42,048 bases of DNA from an uncultured Campylobacter sp. (GCF_938045345.1 NZ_CALIMS010000046.1:1-42048); one strand, 5' to 3'. Counted from the stretch's first letter, positions 23,961 through 33,248 are shown. Program-made: numbers and translations. Notes: generated by a model not told the origin, from the letters alone.

Positions 23961-24656
23961 TTAGTCTCTACTTGCGCCGAAAATTCTTAGCAGCGAAAGG
24001 AAGAGGTTGTAGATGTTTAGATACATATCTACGGCAGCCATTATCGGTGAAGTATAGGTGCCGTTTATAATATTTTTAGTATCGTAGATGATATACATCG
24101 AAAAGATTAAAGCCGAAAAAGCTGAAATCGCTATATCAAGCACGGTGCTTTTGAAAAAGAAGTAGTTCAAAAGGCTTAGTACGATAATAGCCACAAGCGA
24201 TACCAATAGCGGCTTGCCCCAAGAGTCGAAATTTGTCTTTGTATTCATCGCATAAACGGTGAGAGCACCGAAAGTAATCGCCGTAGCCACGAACGCATGC
24301 GTTACTACGTCTCCAGCGCCTGCTGCGATATAAATAGCGATCAATTTACCTAGAGTAAGACCGGTAATAAAGGTAAATGCAAAAAGCAAAACCAGCGCGA
24401 TCGTGTTGGCGCCGCGATTTACGGCTGCCTGCATACCGAAGATCAGCCCCATTAAAACTACCAGATATAAAATCGGATGAAGAGCCAAGCTCACGCCGAA
24501 ACTCATCGCCACAAAAGCCCCTGCCGCCGCAGCTATCATCGAAGCGGTTAGAAGCGCGTAGGTTTGTTTAATGGTCTGAGAGATTCGTCCTTGTTCCAGT
24601 GATGCGTCCGATAGTTCATAGCCGTCCGCGTAATTTCGTCTGTCGTATAGACTCAT
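23961..24656 (-). CDS. BAX inhibitor-1 (YccA/YbhL) family membrane protein
   Basis: 231 residues with seven hydrophobic segments. The N-terminal LEQGRISQTIKQTYALLTAS and the C-terminal YIIYDTKNIINGTYTSP (with DTK motif) are typical of bacterial BI-1 proteins. Relatives modulate FtsH protease (YccA) or act as pH-sensitive calcium leak channels; which applies here is unknown. The ATG follows an AAGAAGGAG ribosome site. It is monocistronic, divergent from the carbonic anhydrase gene. Confidence 0.88.
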   Translation of the reverse strand: MSLYDRRNYADGYELSDASLEQGRISQTIKQTYALLTASMIAAAAGAFVAMSFGVSLALHPILYLVVLMGLIFGMQAAVNRGANTIALVLLFAFTFITGLTLGKLIAIYIAAGAGDVVTHAFVATAITFGALTVYAMNTKTNFDSWGKPLLVSLVAIIVLSLLNYFFFKSTVLDIAISAFSALIFSMYIIYDTKNIINGTYTSPIMAAVDMYLNIYNLFLSLLRIFGASRD

Positions 24657-24757
24657 ATCTTTCTCCTTCTTTTGATTTATGAGCGGGGAGTTTAGCGAAA
24701 ATTTGGTAAATATATAATTAAAAATTCGCAGAATTCTATCTATTTATGAAAGTAATA

Positions 24758-24763
24758 TATAAT
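24758..24763 (+). promoter_or_regulatory. -10 box for the carbonic anhydrase operon
   Basis: TATAAT 24 bp upstream of the start at 24788, which has an AAGGAGAAAGT ribosome site. Confidence 0.6.
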
Positions 24764-24787
24764 TCCCGACTTTTTTAAGGAGAAAGT

Positions 24788-25456
24788 ATGCCCAGCCAGT
24801 TAATAAATGGAGCTATTAAATTTATGGAAGAAAATTTTGCCGAGCATGCCGAGCTTTTCGGAAGTCTGGCAAATCATCAAAAGCCCCACACGCTTTTTAT
24901 CGGCTGCTCCGACTCGCGAGTGGTGCCGAGCCTAATTACCTCGACGCTTCCAGGAGAGCTTTTCGTCGTACGAAATATTGCAAACGTCGTTCCTCCATAC
25001 CGCATTAGCGAGGAATTTTTAGCGACTACCTCAGCGATTGAATACGCGCTGTATTCGCTAAATATCAAAAATATCATCGTTTGCGGGCACAGTAACTGCG
25101 GAGGCTGCGCGGCGCTGTTTTATGACGCAAAAAAGCTCGAAAAAATTCCAAACGTAAGGCGCTGGCTAAATTTAATGCAGCCTGTAAAAGACGAGGTCGA
25201 AAAGCTCAAAGATCTCGGCGCCGACAAGCGCGAGTGGATCACCGAGCGGCTAAATATTATAAATTCCATGCAAAATTTACTTAGCTTTCCTGGCATCAAA
25301 GACGCCTACAAAAACGGCGAGATTAAAATTTACGGCTGGCACTACGTCATCGAAACGGGCGAGCTATTCAACTACGACGACGAAGGCGCGCATTTTACGC
25401 TATTAAATAAGGGAATGGATTATGAAAAAATCTATAATCAGCTTTTTAACGATTAG
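24788..25456 (+). CDS. Beta-class carbonic anhydrase
   Basis: 222 residues. Zinc ligands are visible: Cys40 in CSDSR (with the Asp42/Arg44 dyad), and His101 and Cys104 in HSNCGGC. It should interconvert CO2 and bicarbonate in the cytoplasm, important for capnophilic growth and for carboxylases. It is first in a plus-strand run with mscS, the acidic microprotein and sod. Its last 35 bp overlap the channel gene. The family includes CynT and Can; which is the better name is not decidable. Confidence 0.93.
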   Translation: MPSQLINGAIKFMEENFAEHAELFGSLANHQKPHTLFIGCSDSRVVPSLITSTLPGELFVVRNIANVVPPYRISEEFLATTSAIEYALYSLNIKNIIVCGHSNCGGCAALFYDAKKLEKIPNVRRWLNLMQPVKDEVEKLKDLGADKREWITERLNIINSMQNLLSFPGIKDAYKNGEIKIYGWHYVIETGELFNYDDEGAHFTLLNKGMDYEKIYNQLFND

Positions 25457-27536
25457 TCTTTTTAGCGTCGCTTTAGCGTTTGCAGACCTCAACACGACCG
25501 GCGAGGGAAGCTTTGTAGAGACGAATTCTTCTACTCCCGAGGCAAATCTTACTTTAGAAAACAACAAAACCGAGATCAAAAAGGAAGTCGCTAAAATCCT
25601 ATCCAAATCCCTCGGTGCGGAGGATGGTAATAAAACTGAAGTAATAAATATGATCGCAGAAAAGGTCGCCAAAACGGAGACTTCACAGAAAAAAACTCCT
25701 AACGGCGAGACGCTTATCTCTGTAATCAAAGAGATTAAAAAGCTAAATTTGCAGCGCAACTCCCTGCTTAACGGCGGCGATGCCAACGCGAGCAAAAACG
25801 AACTGGACGCCATCGATCGCAATAAAGCCAAGCTCTTTGATCGCCTACCTTTCGCGATTACGCAGCAGGATATGGATATCGAAAGCATAATGTCGTATGC
25901 TCAAAATAAAAAGAACATCCAAACTACGCTAAAAAAATACGCCAAAAAGCAGAGCTCTCCCGAATACGTAAATGCAAGCGCGGATTTGGAAAAAATGGAA
26001 ATGGCGGAGATCTTTTATACCTCACTTATGAAAATTGAGGATATGTTTGTAAACGGCGCAAGCAGAAGCGCGCTTGAAAGCGAGCTAAGTAGTACGCTAC
26101 TAAATATCCAAACTAGGGATTTTAGCAAACTTAATGATTTGAAAAATAATCTAAGCAGTCAAGAGCAGATAGACGCCTTAGAGTCTAAAATCAACGATTT
26201 GAAAAACGATAAGCAGACCTACGACGAGGTGCTTACGTATCTGTCGCGAAATAGCGATCTACTCGCAAGCAGCGTGGTTTTTACGAGCTTAAATTTTAAG
26301 TCGGTGATCGATTATATCAACGATAAAATTCCGTTTAAGCTCAGCCACGTAAATTTCGGCAAGCTCATTTTGATCACGCTGATTACGCTATTTTTCTACT
26401 CGCTTCGCAGACTGCTCGCTAACATCATCTATTTCGTATTTAAATTCTTTAATAAAAGCTTTTCTCTGGATAGCGAAACTCTAAAAACGCAAGTAGTAGG
26501 CATTATCAAGCGTCCGATGGGTATTTTGCTGATTGCTTATTCGGTCGATATCTGTCTTAGTATATTTTATTATCCGGCGCCTGTGCCGATAAAATTTGCA
26601 AATTTATTCTCGATCGTTTACGTGGTGCTTTGGGCATGGCTCATCATCGAAATCATCGATGGTTACGGTATTGTCGTGCTTGGAAACATCACAAAAAAAG
26701 GCGTCAGAAAAGATATCATAAATCTGGTTGTTAAAATTCTATACGTCATAGTAATCATCATCGCCGCACTTTTGGTACTAAAGCGTCTAGGCTTTGACAT
26801 CTCGGCGCTTATGGCATCGCTTGGAATCGGCGGACTTGCGATCGCATTTGCAACCAAGGACATCATCGCAAATTTCTTCTCATCCGTGATGCTATTATTT
26901 GATAATTCATTTTCGCAAGGAGACTGGGTCGTATTAGGAGACATAGAAGGAAACGTCGTAGAAACGGGCTTTAGAAAGACGACGATCAGAACCTTTGACA
27001 ATGCTCTTGTTTTTGTGCCGAATTCCAACATAATGGCGCAAAATATCAAAAACTGGAGCCGCAGGAAGGTAGGACGGAATTTAAAGCTTACCATAGGCGT
27101 CGAATACGGCGCGAGCACGGCTCAACTGCGAAAGTGCGTAAACGACATCAAAGAGATGCTCAAATCTCACCCGGGTATCGCTCAGTCTGCCGATACGGCG
27201 CTAAATTCCAAAGATTTTCGTATGCGCTATAGACAAAATATGGTCTCTATCGACGATTTAGCGGGCTATAAAAGCACCATGTTCGTGGCGTTAGATAGCT
27301 TTGGCGATTCGTCCATTAATATTTTAGTTTACTGCTTCACAAAAACCGTAATATGGGCAAATTTTATCCAAACTAAAGAGGATGTTTTATTTAAAATAAT
27401 GGAGATCGTGGAGCAAAACGGGCTATCGTTTGCCTTCCCATCACAGAGCGTTTATATCGAAAATATCCCGGAAATAGCAAGTGAATGCGTAAAATCAAAA
27501 GTAAATTCCAACGACAAAGGAGAGCAAAATGGCTGA
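25422..27536 (+). CDS. Large MscS-family mechanosensitive channel
   Basis: 704 residues. A signal peptide (1-20) is followed by a periplasmic coiled-coil-prone region (about 25-290), four or more membrane segments (about 305-465) and the MscS core: pore helix region MASLGIGGLAIAFATKDIIA (about 464-483), then the beta domain with FSQGDWVVLGDIEGNVVETG and VPNSNIMAQNI. It should release solutes on hypo-osmotic shock; its architecture is nearer to MscK/YbiO-like forms than to the small MscS. Its ATG at 25422 lies inside the carbonic anhydrase gene (35-bp overlap) with an AAGGGA site upstream. The stop overlaps the next start by 8 bp. Confidence 0.9.
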   Translation: MKKSIISFLTISLFSVALAFADLNTTGEGSFVETNSSTPEANLTLENNKTEIKKEVAKILSKSLGAEDGNKTEVINMIAEKVAKTETSQKKTPNGETLISVIKEIKKLNLQRNSLLNGGDANASKNELDAIDRNKAKLFDRLPFAITQQDMDIESIMSYAQNKKNIQTTLKKYAKKQSSPEYVNASADLEKMEMAEIFYTSLMKIEDMFVNGASRSALESELSSTLLNIQTRDFSKLNDLKNNLSSQEQIDALESKINDLKNDKQTYDEVLTYLSRNSDLLASSVVFTSLNFKSVIDYINDKIPFKLSHVNFGKLILITLITLFFYSLRRLLANIIYFVFKFFNKSFSLDSETLKTQVVGIIKRPMGILLIAYSVDICLSIFYYPAPVPIKFANLFSIVYVVLWAWLIIEIIDGYGIVVLGNITKKGVRKDIINLVVKILYVIVIIIAALLVLKRLGFDISALMASLGIGGLAIAFATKDIIANFFSSVMLLFDNSFSQGDWVVLGDIEGNVVETGFRKTTIRTFDNALVFVPNSNIMAQNIKNWSRRKVGRNLKLTIGVEYGASTAQLRKCVNDIKEMLKSHPGIAQSADTALNSKDFRMRYRQNMVSIDDLAGYKSTMFVALDSFGDSSINILVYCFTKTVIWANFIQTKEDVLFKIMEIVEQNGLSFAFPSQSVYIENIPEIASECVKSKVNSNDKGEQNG

Positions 27537-27702
27537 TTTCGATGACTTCGAAGACGAAGAGTTCGATGAGGACGAATACGAGGACGATGATTTAATCGGA
27601 GGCGACGAGAGTTACAACTACAACTACGACGAGGATGATTACAGCTACGAAGACGACGATGGTTTTAACGATTATAGCGATTTGGACAGCGAGGATTATT
27701 AG
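27529..27702 (+). CDS. Highly acidic 57-residue microprotein (unknown)
   Basis: A short gene read directly from the sequence. The ATG at 27529 follows AAAGGAGAGCAAA, an excellent ribosome site, and the TAG is at 27700-27702. The 57-residue product has 30 Asp/Glu (20 D, 10 E), eight Tyr and four Phe, and no Lys, Arg or His. It begins MADFDDFEDEEF and ends DSEDY. It overlaps the mscS stop by 8 bp and shares one base with the GTG of sod (TAGTG), so it is translationally wedged between them. Possible roles are a cation or metal buffer, a DNA mimic, or a partner for a basic protein; none is shown. No family is recognised. Confidence 0.85.
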   Translation: MADFDDFEDEEFDEDEYEDDDLIGGDESYNYNYDEDDYSYEDDDGFNDYSDLDSEDY

Positions 27703-28433
27703 TGTTTAGATCCAGGGCGCTGCCTTTTGATCCGCGCACGAATAAAATCGCGAGCTTGCAGAGTTTGAAATTTCACCACGGCGGGCTTTGCGTGGACTAC
27801 GTCTCTGCCTTAAATCGAGATATAGCGGACACGCCGATACAAAACGCAGATCTTTTTACGATCATCACGCAGTCGTTCAGGGAGGCGCGCGGCGAGGAGT
27901 GCGAGTTTTCACAAATTTCAAAGCTTTATCAAATTTGCCTAGGTTTTAGCCGTATTTTTAACAACGCTTCTGAAATTTACAACCACGATTTTTACTTCGA
28001 TTGTATCGCGCAGCCCAGCGAGCCTAGCGGCGAGCTAGCGGACGCTTTAGCGCAGGCTTTCGGCGGGATGGAAAATTTTAAAAACGAGTTTTTAAAGCGC
28101 GCGCTGGGGCTTTTCGGTAGCGGCTGGTGCTGGCTCGCGTGCGACGAGCGCGGCGCAAATTTAGAAATCATCACGACGCAAAACGCAGACACGCCGATCG
28201 TGCGCGGCAAAATTCCACTGCTTGCCTGCGATCTTTGGGAGCACGCCTATTATGCCGATCATCAAAATGCGCGCAAGTTCTACGTGGAGAGCTTCTTGCA
28301 TTTTGCCGACTTCGGCTTTGCAAGCGACGCCTATTCATGGGCGAAAAAGCAAGGACTTGACTCCGCAAAGCTCTACATTAGCGAGCTTCATCCCGCCGCT
28401 TCCTCGCGCTGCGATTGCGGCTGCTGCGGATAA
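27702..28433 (+). CDS. Iron/manganese superoxide dismutase with Cys-rich tail
   Basis: 243 residues. The SOD pattern is clear: LPFDP start, FHHGGLCVDYV (first His ligand), YNHDFYF (second His), and DLWEHAYYADHQN (Asp and His ligands, about 177-189). It dismutates superoxide to peroxide and oxygen. The start is a GTG that shares its G with the stop of the acidic microprotein, implying coupled translation. Two features are unusual: it is longer than the usual 190-215 residues, and it ends in a C-terminal cysteine cluster (Cys237, 239, 241, 242 in CDCGCC). Metal preference, Fe or Mn, is not decidable by eye. Confidence 0.88.
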   Translation: MFRSRALPFDPRTNKIASLQSLKFHHGGLCVDYVSALNRDIADTPIQNADLFTIITQSFREARGEECEFSQISKLYQICLGFSRIFNNASEIYNHDFYFDCIAQPSEPSGELADALAQAFGGMENFKNEFLKRALGLFGSGWCWLACDERGANLEIITTQNADTPIVRGKIPLLACDLWEHAYYADHQNARKFYVESFLHFADFGFASDAYSWAKKQGLDSAKLYISELHPAASSRCDCGCCG

Positions 28434-29884
28434 ATTCGGACTTTTGCCGAGTAAACTTTAGCGCTGCGGATTTTCGGTTCTCTATGCCCGCCGCGCGCTA
28501 AATTTCAAATGGCTACGTCTTCCAATGCCTGTATTTTGCCGTACGGATACTGCGCTATACGACCTGTAGTGCTCCTCTGAGAGCGCTCCCGGCTTGCCGC
28601 GCTCTAAATTTACGCAAATTTGATTTTGAGCCCATTTGGCGTCCACGGATTAAAATTTAAGATTTTTAATTTGAAGTTTGTTTGACCATAGCTCACCACT
28701 CGTTACGTGCCAAATTCCGAGTGCTTCTCCTTTTCAGCGCTTATATCTTGTGCGCAAATACCGCGTTGCACAGACCTTATGTGAAATTTCGCTTTATCTA
28801 GCTCTGCTTTCTTAAAATTTCCACCGCCCGCGTATGGAAATTTAACGCTACGAGCGAGCATCTTGCAAAATTTTAAAGTTGCAAATAAGCCCACGAAATT
28901 TTCATACTGAAATAAGCAGCGCATTCTTTGCTTCCGTAATTATATAGAGAGGCACTCTCTACCTCCCTGCCTTGTTCACCCATGCCCTATTCGTAAAATT
29001 TTGTTTAATAAAGCGGTTGGTAAATTTTAAAATATCAGCCAGATAAAATTTGCCGCGCCAAAGACAAGGTTGCGGTGAATTTGAATTTGGGCCTGAATAG
29101 CACGGCTTGCGAACCGTGGGCTAAATTTAGCGAAATTTGATCGTCAAATTTTACCCTTTCGGCGGTTAAAATTTCAGTGCCGTTTCGGTTTAAAATCCCG
29201 CTTTAAATTTTTAAAATTTGCGCTACTTTAGAAGGCTAGTTCATTATGTCTAAAAGACGAGCCGTATCGAAAGCCAAGCTATGCCGCGTCGAGCGATACC
29301 TGCGCGCTATGTGCGCCAAAATACGGCGTGGAATTTTAACCGCATCAGCTCAAATCACGCGACGAGTTGCGCTGCACGAGACTTCGTTAATTAAAGCACC
29401 GAGCCGTATTTGCGCGCCCTATAAAGCCGCTCGGCATAGAATTTTACTCGTTTAAACGCAGCACATCGCTTCACAAACATAAAATTAGTCCGTTAAGGCG
29501 GCACTATTCGCGCGGCATGAACGCCAAACCAAAAGTGCAAACCACGTTCGCTTAAATTCAAAGTCATACTCAATAAAATCCAAAGCCGTACTCACTCGAA
29601 ACGTAAAGTCGCACCTATTTAAAGCGTATAGCCACGCTCAATCAAAATTTGTCCGAAACGCGAAGCCGAGATCAATCGAAACACGAAGTCGTGTCTATTT
29701 AAAGTATAGAGCTACGCCTAATAAAATTAAAAACCGCCTTCCCTCAAAGCACGAAACCGTTCCGCTCAAAAATATTGCGCCTGTAAAACGTAAAGCCGCG
29801 TCTGCTTAAAATTCAAACCCTATTTCAAATTTTAAGCCCACTCAAAGCCTCAAATCCACTTAAAATTTTAAAATTTAGCCCGCT
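28434..29884. other. 1.45-kb gene-poor region
   Basis: No gene I can support. One 73-codon minus-strand frame (28703-28924) has a TATAAT and GGAAG just upstream of its ATG, but its translation resembles nothing and the leader would be only a few bases. A 7-bp hairpin TAGAGAG/CTCTCTA lies at 28945-28961. From about 29570 to 29830 there is a degenerate direct-repeat array, annotated separately. Confidence 0.55.
29595..29830. repeat. Degenerate ~80-bp direct-repeat array
   Basis: A unit beginning CGAAAC, then AAGTCG, CTATTTAAAG and a GCTACGC-like element occurs at 29597 and again at 29677, an 80-bp offset. A third, weaker copy is near 29740-29820 (AAACGTAAAGCCGCGTCTGC, TTAAA). The half-unit CGAAACGCGAAGCCGAG at 29654 suggests older internal duplication. 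Confidence 0.55.
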
Positions 29885-31018
29885 TTACTCCCTTGCTAGC
29901 CCGTTTTTATCGGATTTGTCGCTGATTAGTTTGCCGCTTTCGTCGTATTTTTTGGCACGCACGAGCCTACCGCGCTCAAACTCGCCCTCGGCTTCGAGCT
30001 TTCCGTCTGCGTAGTAGTGCTTCGCCGTGCCCGTTTCCAGGCCATCCTTGAACGTAACTATAGCCTTGAGCGCGCCGTTTTCGTGATATGTTTCGTATAG
30101 CCCGTGCTTGCGCCCGTCTCTGAACATTACCTTCGCCGCAAGCGCGCCGCCTTCGTAGTATTCGCGCACGGTGCCGTCGCGCTCGTCGTCTTTGAAATTT
30201 TCGACTACGCGCGTCTTGCCGTCCTCGTAAAACCACTTCCAAATTCCCTGTTTGCGGTCATCCTTGTATGCGCCCATCTGCTTTAGCGCGCCGCTTTCGT
30301 AGTACCATTTTTCCGTGCCTTGGCGCTTACCCGCCTTATAGTTTCGCACGCCGCGCACTTTGCCGTTTTTGTAATAATCCATGTCTTTACCGTTTCGCAG
30401 CCCGCCCTTATACGGATGGCGCGCGCTTACTTCGCCGCTTTCGTAGTAGTCGGTGAAAACGCCCTCGCGCCTATCCGCTTTATACGCGCCCTGCTGCTTT
30501 AGCTTGCCGCTTCCCTGATAATACAGCTTGTAAAAACCCTCGCGCTTGCCGGCTTTGTATTCGCTCTGCGACCTCAGCTCGCCGCTATCTGCGTAATAGC
30601 TCTTCGCGACGCCGTCGTACAGGCCGCCCTTTAGCGGATATTCGTTTGAAGGCTTATCTCTGCCGTCAAAGTAATCGCGCTGAAGCACCGCGGTGCCGTC
30701 CTTTACGTCGATCTCTCTGATAAGCGTCGGTGGCAGCGGCTTTGCTCTGAGGTAGACGACGCCCATAAAATTTACGTCGTAGAGATCCTCGGCACTATAA
30801 TGCAGCACCTTAAGCGTCCCGCTATAGGGCTTATCCGCTACGAAATATAGGCCGTTTTTCAGGACCGGCTCGGGCTTCATTACGATTTTTGGCTCCAGAG
30901 CTTGCGCGCCTAACGCTAAAAACGGAAGCAGGAGCTTTAATGCGCTTGAAAAAGCGAAATTTCGCATTAAATTTAAGCCCAAATTGAGCGAATTTTGCGC
31001 GGCTTTGCGGGTTTTCAT
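29885..31018 (-). CDS. MORN/YwqK-type repeat protein, exported
   Basis: 377 residues. About nine tandem repeats of 23-24 residues run from about residue 140 to 360, each of the form [KRT]xYYExGxLKxxxxYKxGxRxG, the MORN_2/YwqK repeat. The N-terminus has a short hydrophilic lead and then a signal-like hydrophobic stretch (about 19-41) ending AQA, so export to the periplasm or surface is likely. The ATG at 31018 has AAAGGAAG upstream; Met18 is an alternative start directly at the signal peptide. Databases often label such proteins 'antitoxin YwqK family', but no toxin gene is next to it. Function is unknown. Confidence 0.8.
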   Translation of the reverse strand: MKTRKAAQNSLNLGLNLMRNFAFSSALKLLLPFLALGAQALEPKIVMKPEPVLKNGLYFVADKPYSGTLKVLHYSAEDLYDVNFMGVVYLRAKPLPPTLIREIDVKDGTAVLQRDYFDGRDKPSNEYPLKGGLYDGVAKSYYADSGELRSQSEYKAGKREGFYKLYYQGSGKLKQQGAYKADRREGVFTDYYESGEVSARHPYKGGLRNGKDMDYYKNGKVRGVRNYKAGKRQGTEKWYYESGALKQMGAYKDDRKQGIWKWFYEDGKTRVVENFKDDERDGTVREYYEGGALAAKVMFRDGRKHGLYETYHENGALKAIVTFKDGLETGTAKHYYADGKLEAEGEFERGRLVRAKKYDESGKLISDKSDKNGLARE

Positions 31019-31177
31019 ATTTTGCTTCCTTTGGCTCGGTTAAATTTAAAGAATTTTAAAATTTGAAGCTAAATTTTAGATAAATCCTCGCGGAGTTTGG
31101 ACTGAGGATTTGGTTTATGGCGTTAGACGCGCGCCGTGTAGGTAGGCCTATCGCGTGCTGTTTAACGGAGCTAAGCG

Positions 31178-31690
31178 CTAAATTTCGGCGCGCTTTAACA
31201 CATCCGCGACGATCGTCCACTCGCCAACGAGCCTTTCAAAACTAAAATTTGCATTCGCAGGGCTAGTCGAGGGTAGCTTGACGGGTTCTTTGCCCGTTGT
31301 GTTTAAAATTTGAGTTTTTAGGTATTTTTCGCAGATTTCGTGCGCCTTGCCGCCGTTTGCGTAAACTTGCGCGATGTGCGCGCCGCTAAAGATCGGCTCT
31401 AAATTTGCAGGCACGACGGCGGTCATTTTGGCGTCACTTGAGCCCTTTATCTCGCAGCAGATCGCAGCGTCGTAGATGGCGATGCGGCGGGCGAGCAGGA
31501 ATTTTATCTTTTCCTCCGTGCTCGTAGGCGGCGGCGCGTTTAAAATTTGCGCCAGCACCCGCCAGAAGCGATTTTGCGGATTTGCGTAGTAAAAGCCCAG
31601 CTTGCGAGAGGGAGCGGAGGGAAAGGAGCCGAGGATTAAAATTTTAGAATTTTGATCGAAAATCGGCTTAAAAGGGTGAGTTTGGCTCAT
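31178..31690 (-). CDS. DNA-deoxyinosine glycosylase (uracil-DNA glycosylase superfamily, family 6 type)
   Basis: 170 residues. The motif GSFPSAPSRKLGFYYANPQN (about 22-41) and the C-terminal LPSTSPANA (about 144-152) match the HDG/family 6 branch of the UDG superfamily, which excises hypoxanthine from deaminated adenine. It should act in base-excision repair in the cytosol. It is a single gene. Family members were often annotated as hypothetical or as G:T/U mismatch glycosylase; specificity is inferred from the motifs. Confidence 0.8.
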   Translation of the reverse strand: MSQTHPFKPIFDQNSKILILGSFPSAPSRKLGFYYANPQNRFWRVLAQILNAPPPTSTEEKIKFLLARRIAIYDAAICCEIKGSSDAKMTAVVPANLEPIFSGAHIAQVYANGGKAHEICEKYLKTQILNTTGKEPVKLPSTSPANANFSFERLVGEWTIVADVLKRAEI

Positions 31691-32036
31691 TTTACACCCG
31701 CTTTGTATTCGCCGAAAACGCCCGCCGGAGCGCTATAAAATTTATCTTTCATTTTCGCTTATCTCTCGTAAATACCCGAATTTTGCCAGTGAAACAGCTT
31801 GGGCTAAAATTGCGCGGCGGCAAAGATTTCGGCGCGCCTGCTTGTTCTGATACGGCGCGCGGTAAAAATTATGATGAGCCTATCGCGGCGCGCGATTTGG
31901 GTCTAAATTTCAACTTTTCAAAGCCATAAAGTAGAGCTTTCGCAGCCAAATTTAACGTCTCGCGACGGCAAAATTTTAACCTTTGTGGCAGTTAAAATTC
32001 CGTCCGCCGCCGCAACCGCCTCCGAACCGCTGTGCG
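31691..32036. other. Gene-free spacer
   Basis: 346 bp; nothing recognised apart from several AAATTT words. Confidence 0.5.
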
Positions 32037-33248
32037 CTAAATTTTAGGTACTGAGATTACGCGTACGAGCTCGCCTTTTTTGAGCTCCTTGACCTCTAGC
32101 GGCGCGACGAGCAGGACGCTATCGTCGTCTAAATTGTTCAAAATCGCGCTGGAGCCCTGCTTTTTGCTTTGCAGGCTAACAAAAAGTCGCCCTTCTCTGT
32201 TTTGCAAGACGGCGGGCATAAACTCCAGCCACGGCGTCTTTTTTACGTAGTCGTGATCCAAGATCGCACTAAATTCCGTGTTTTCGTGCATGCCGAAGGA
32301 TCTTCGCAGATATACGCGCAAAAATAAAATGCACGTAATGAGCGCCGAGAGCGGGAAGCCCGGGAATGCGAAGATATATTTTTCGCCGGTTTTAGCTACG
32401 CGCACGTGGCGGCCCGGTTTGATCGCCGCACCTTTTACGATTAGCTCAAATTTTGACTGTAGCGTGCTTTGTACGAAGTCGTAGTCCCCTACGCTCACTC
32501 CGCCGCTTGTTAGAAGTATGTCGGCGCTCTGTAAAGCCGATAGGATCGCGCCTTCTAGCTCTTTTTCGTCGTCGCGTACTAGAGGCATTATCATCGCTTC
32601 GCAGCCTAGCTGCGTTACTAAATTTGCAAGCGCGATGTGGTTGGAGCTGTAAATTTGAGCGTCGTTTTCGAGCTTTTCGCCGAGGTCTTTTATCTCGCTA
32701 CCGGTGGCAAGGATCGCTACTTTTGGGCGGACGAATACGCTTATGTGAAATAGCCCTAGCTCGGCTAGCAGCGCGATCTGCGAAAAGCCGAGCTTCGTGC
32801 CGCTACGAAGCAAAAGCTCGCCCTCGCGGTAGCTCTCGCCCGCCGCGCGCACGGCAAAGCCTGCGGAAACGGGCTTTGTGACGACGATCTCGCTGTCTTG
32901 TACCTGCACGTTTTCGATCGGCAGAAGCGTGTCGCTACCCTCGCACATTAGCCCGCCGGTGAATGTTTTGACGCACTCGCCCGCTTTTGCCGTGGCGCCA
33001 GGCATCTTGCCCGCAGGCGTCGTGCCGACGATCTTAAATTTAGCCCCCTCGCTCAGATCCGCGCCCTTTAGCGCGTAGCCGTCCATCGCGGCGGTCGGGC
33101 GGCGCGGAGTGCTGAAAGGCGCCGCGACGTCGCTTGCCAAAATACGCCCTAGCGCCTGAGTGATCGCGACTTTTTCGATGCGCGATGACTTTTGCACCGT
33201 ATTTGCGAAGCGCTCCATCGCGCTTTCAAATTTTTCAAATTCCATCAT
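32037..33248 (-). CDS. moeA: Molybdopterin molybdenumtransferase
   Basis: 403 residues. MoeA features: the N-terminal STPRRPTAAMDGYAL (about 42-56), the middle GEKLEN and VRDDEKEL region, and the cofactor-site segment TSGGVSVGDYDFV (about 245-257) plus KPGRHVRV. It inserts molybdenum into adenylated molybdopterin in the cytosol, needed for the Nap, formate dehydrogenase and similar enzymes usual in this genus. The start overlaps the MFS transporter stop (ATGA) behind GGAGGCAA, so the two genes are coupled. Confidence 0.93.
   Translation of the reverse strand: MMEFEKFESAMERFANTVQKSSRIEKVAITQALGRILASDVAAPFSTPRRPTAAMDGYALKGADLSEGAKFKIVGTTPAGKMPGATAKAGECVKTFTGGLMCEGSDTLLPIENVQVQDSEIVVTKPVSAGFAVRAAGESYREGELLLRSGTKLGFSQIALLAELGLFHISVFVRPKVAILATGSEIKDLGEKLENDAQIYSSNHIALANLVTQLGCEAMIMPLVRDDEKELEGAILSALQSADILLTSGGVSVGDYDFVQSTLQSKFELIVKGAAIKPGRHVRVAKTGEKYIFAFPGFPLSALITCILFLRVYLRRSFGMHENTEFSAILDHDYVKKTPWLEFMPAVLQNREGRLFVSLQSKKQGSSAILNNLDDDSVLLVAPLEVKELKKGELVRVISVPKI

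Noticed and set aside
28171..28368. Frames inside the superoxide dismutase gene on both strands
   Set aside because: Shadows of a gene whose metal ligands are all visible.
29246..29455. 69-codon basic plus-strand frame
   Set aside because: No ribosome site and Arg/Ala composition typical of random frames in GC-rich DNA.
29595..29830. CRISPR array
   Set aside because: Units are about 80 bp, only two are close, identity is low, and no cas gene is present in the window.
29885..31018. Toxin-antitoxin system from the YwqK-type repeats
   Set aside because: No toxin candidate lies within range on either side, and the protein carries a signal-like N-terminus.
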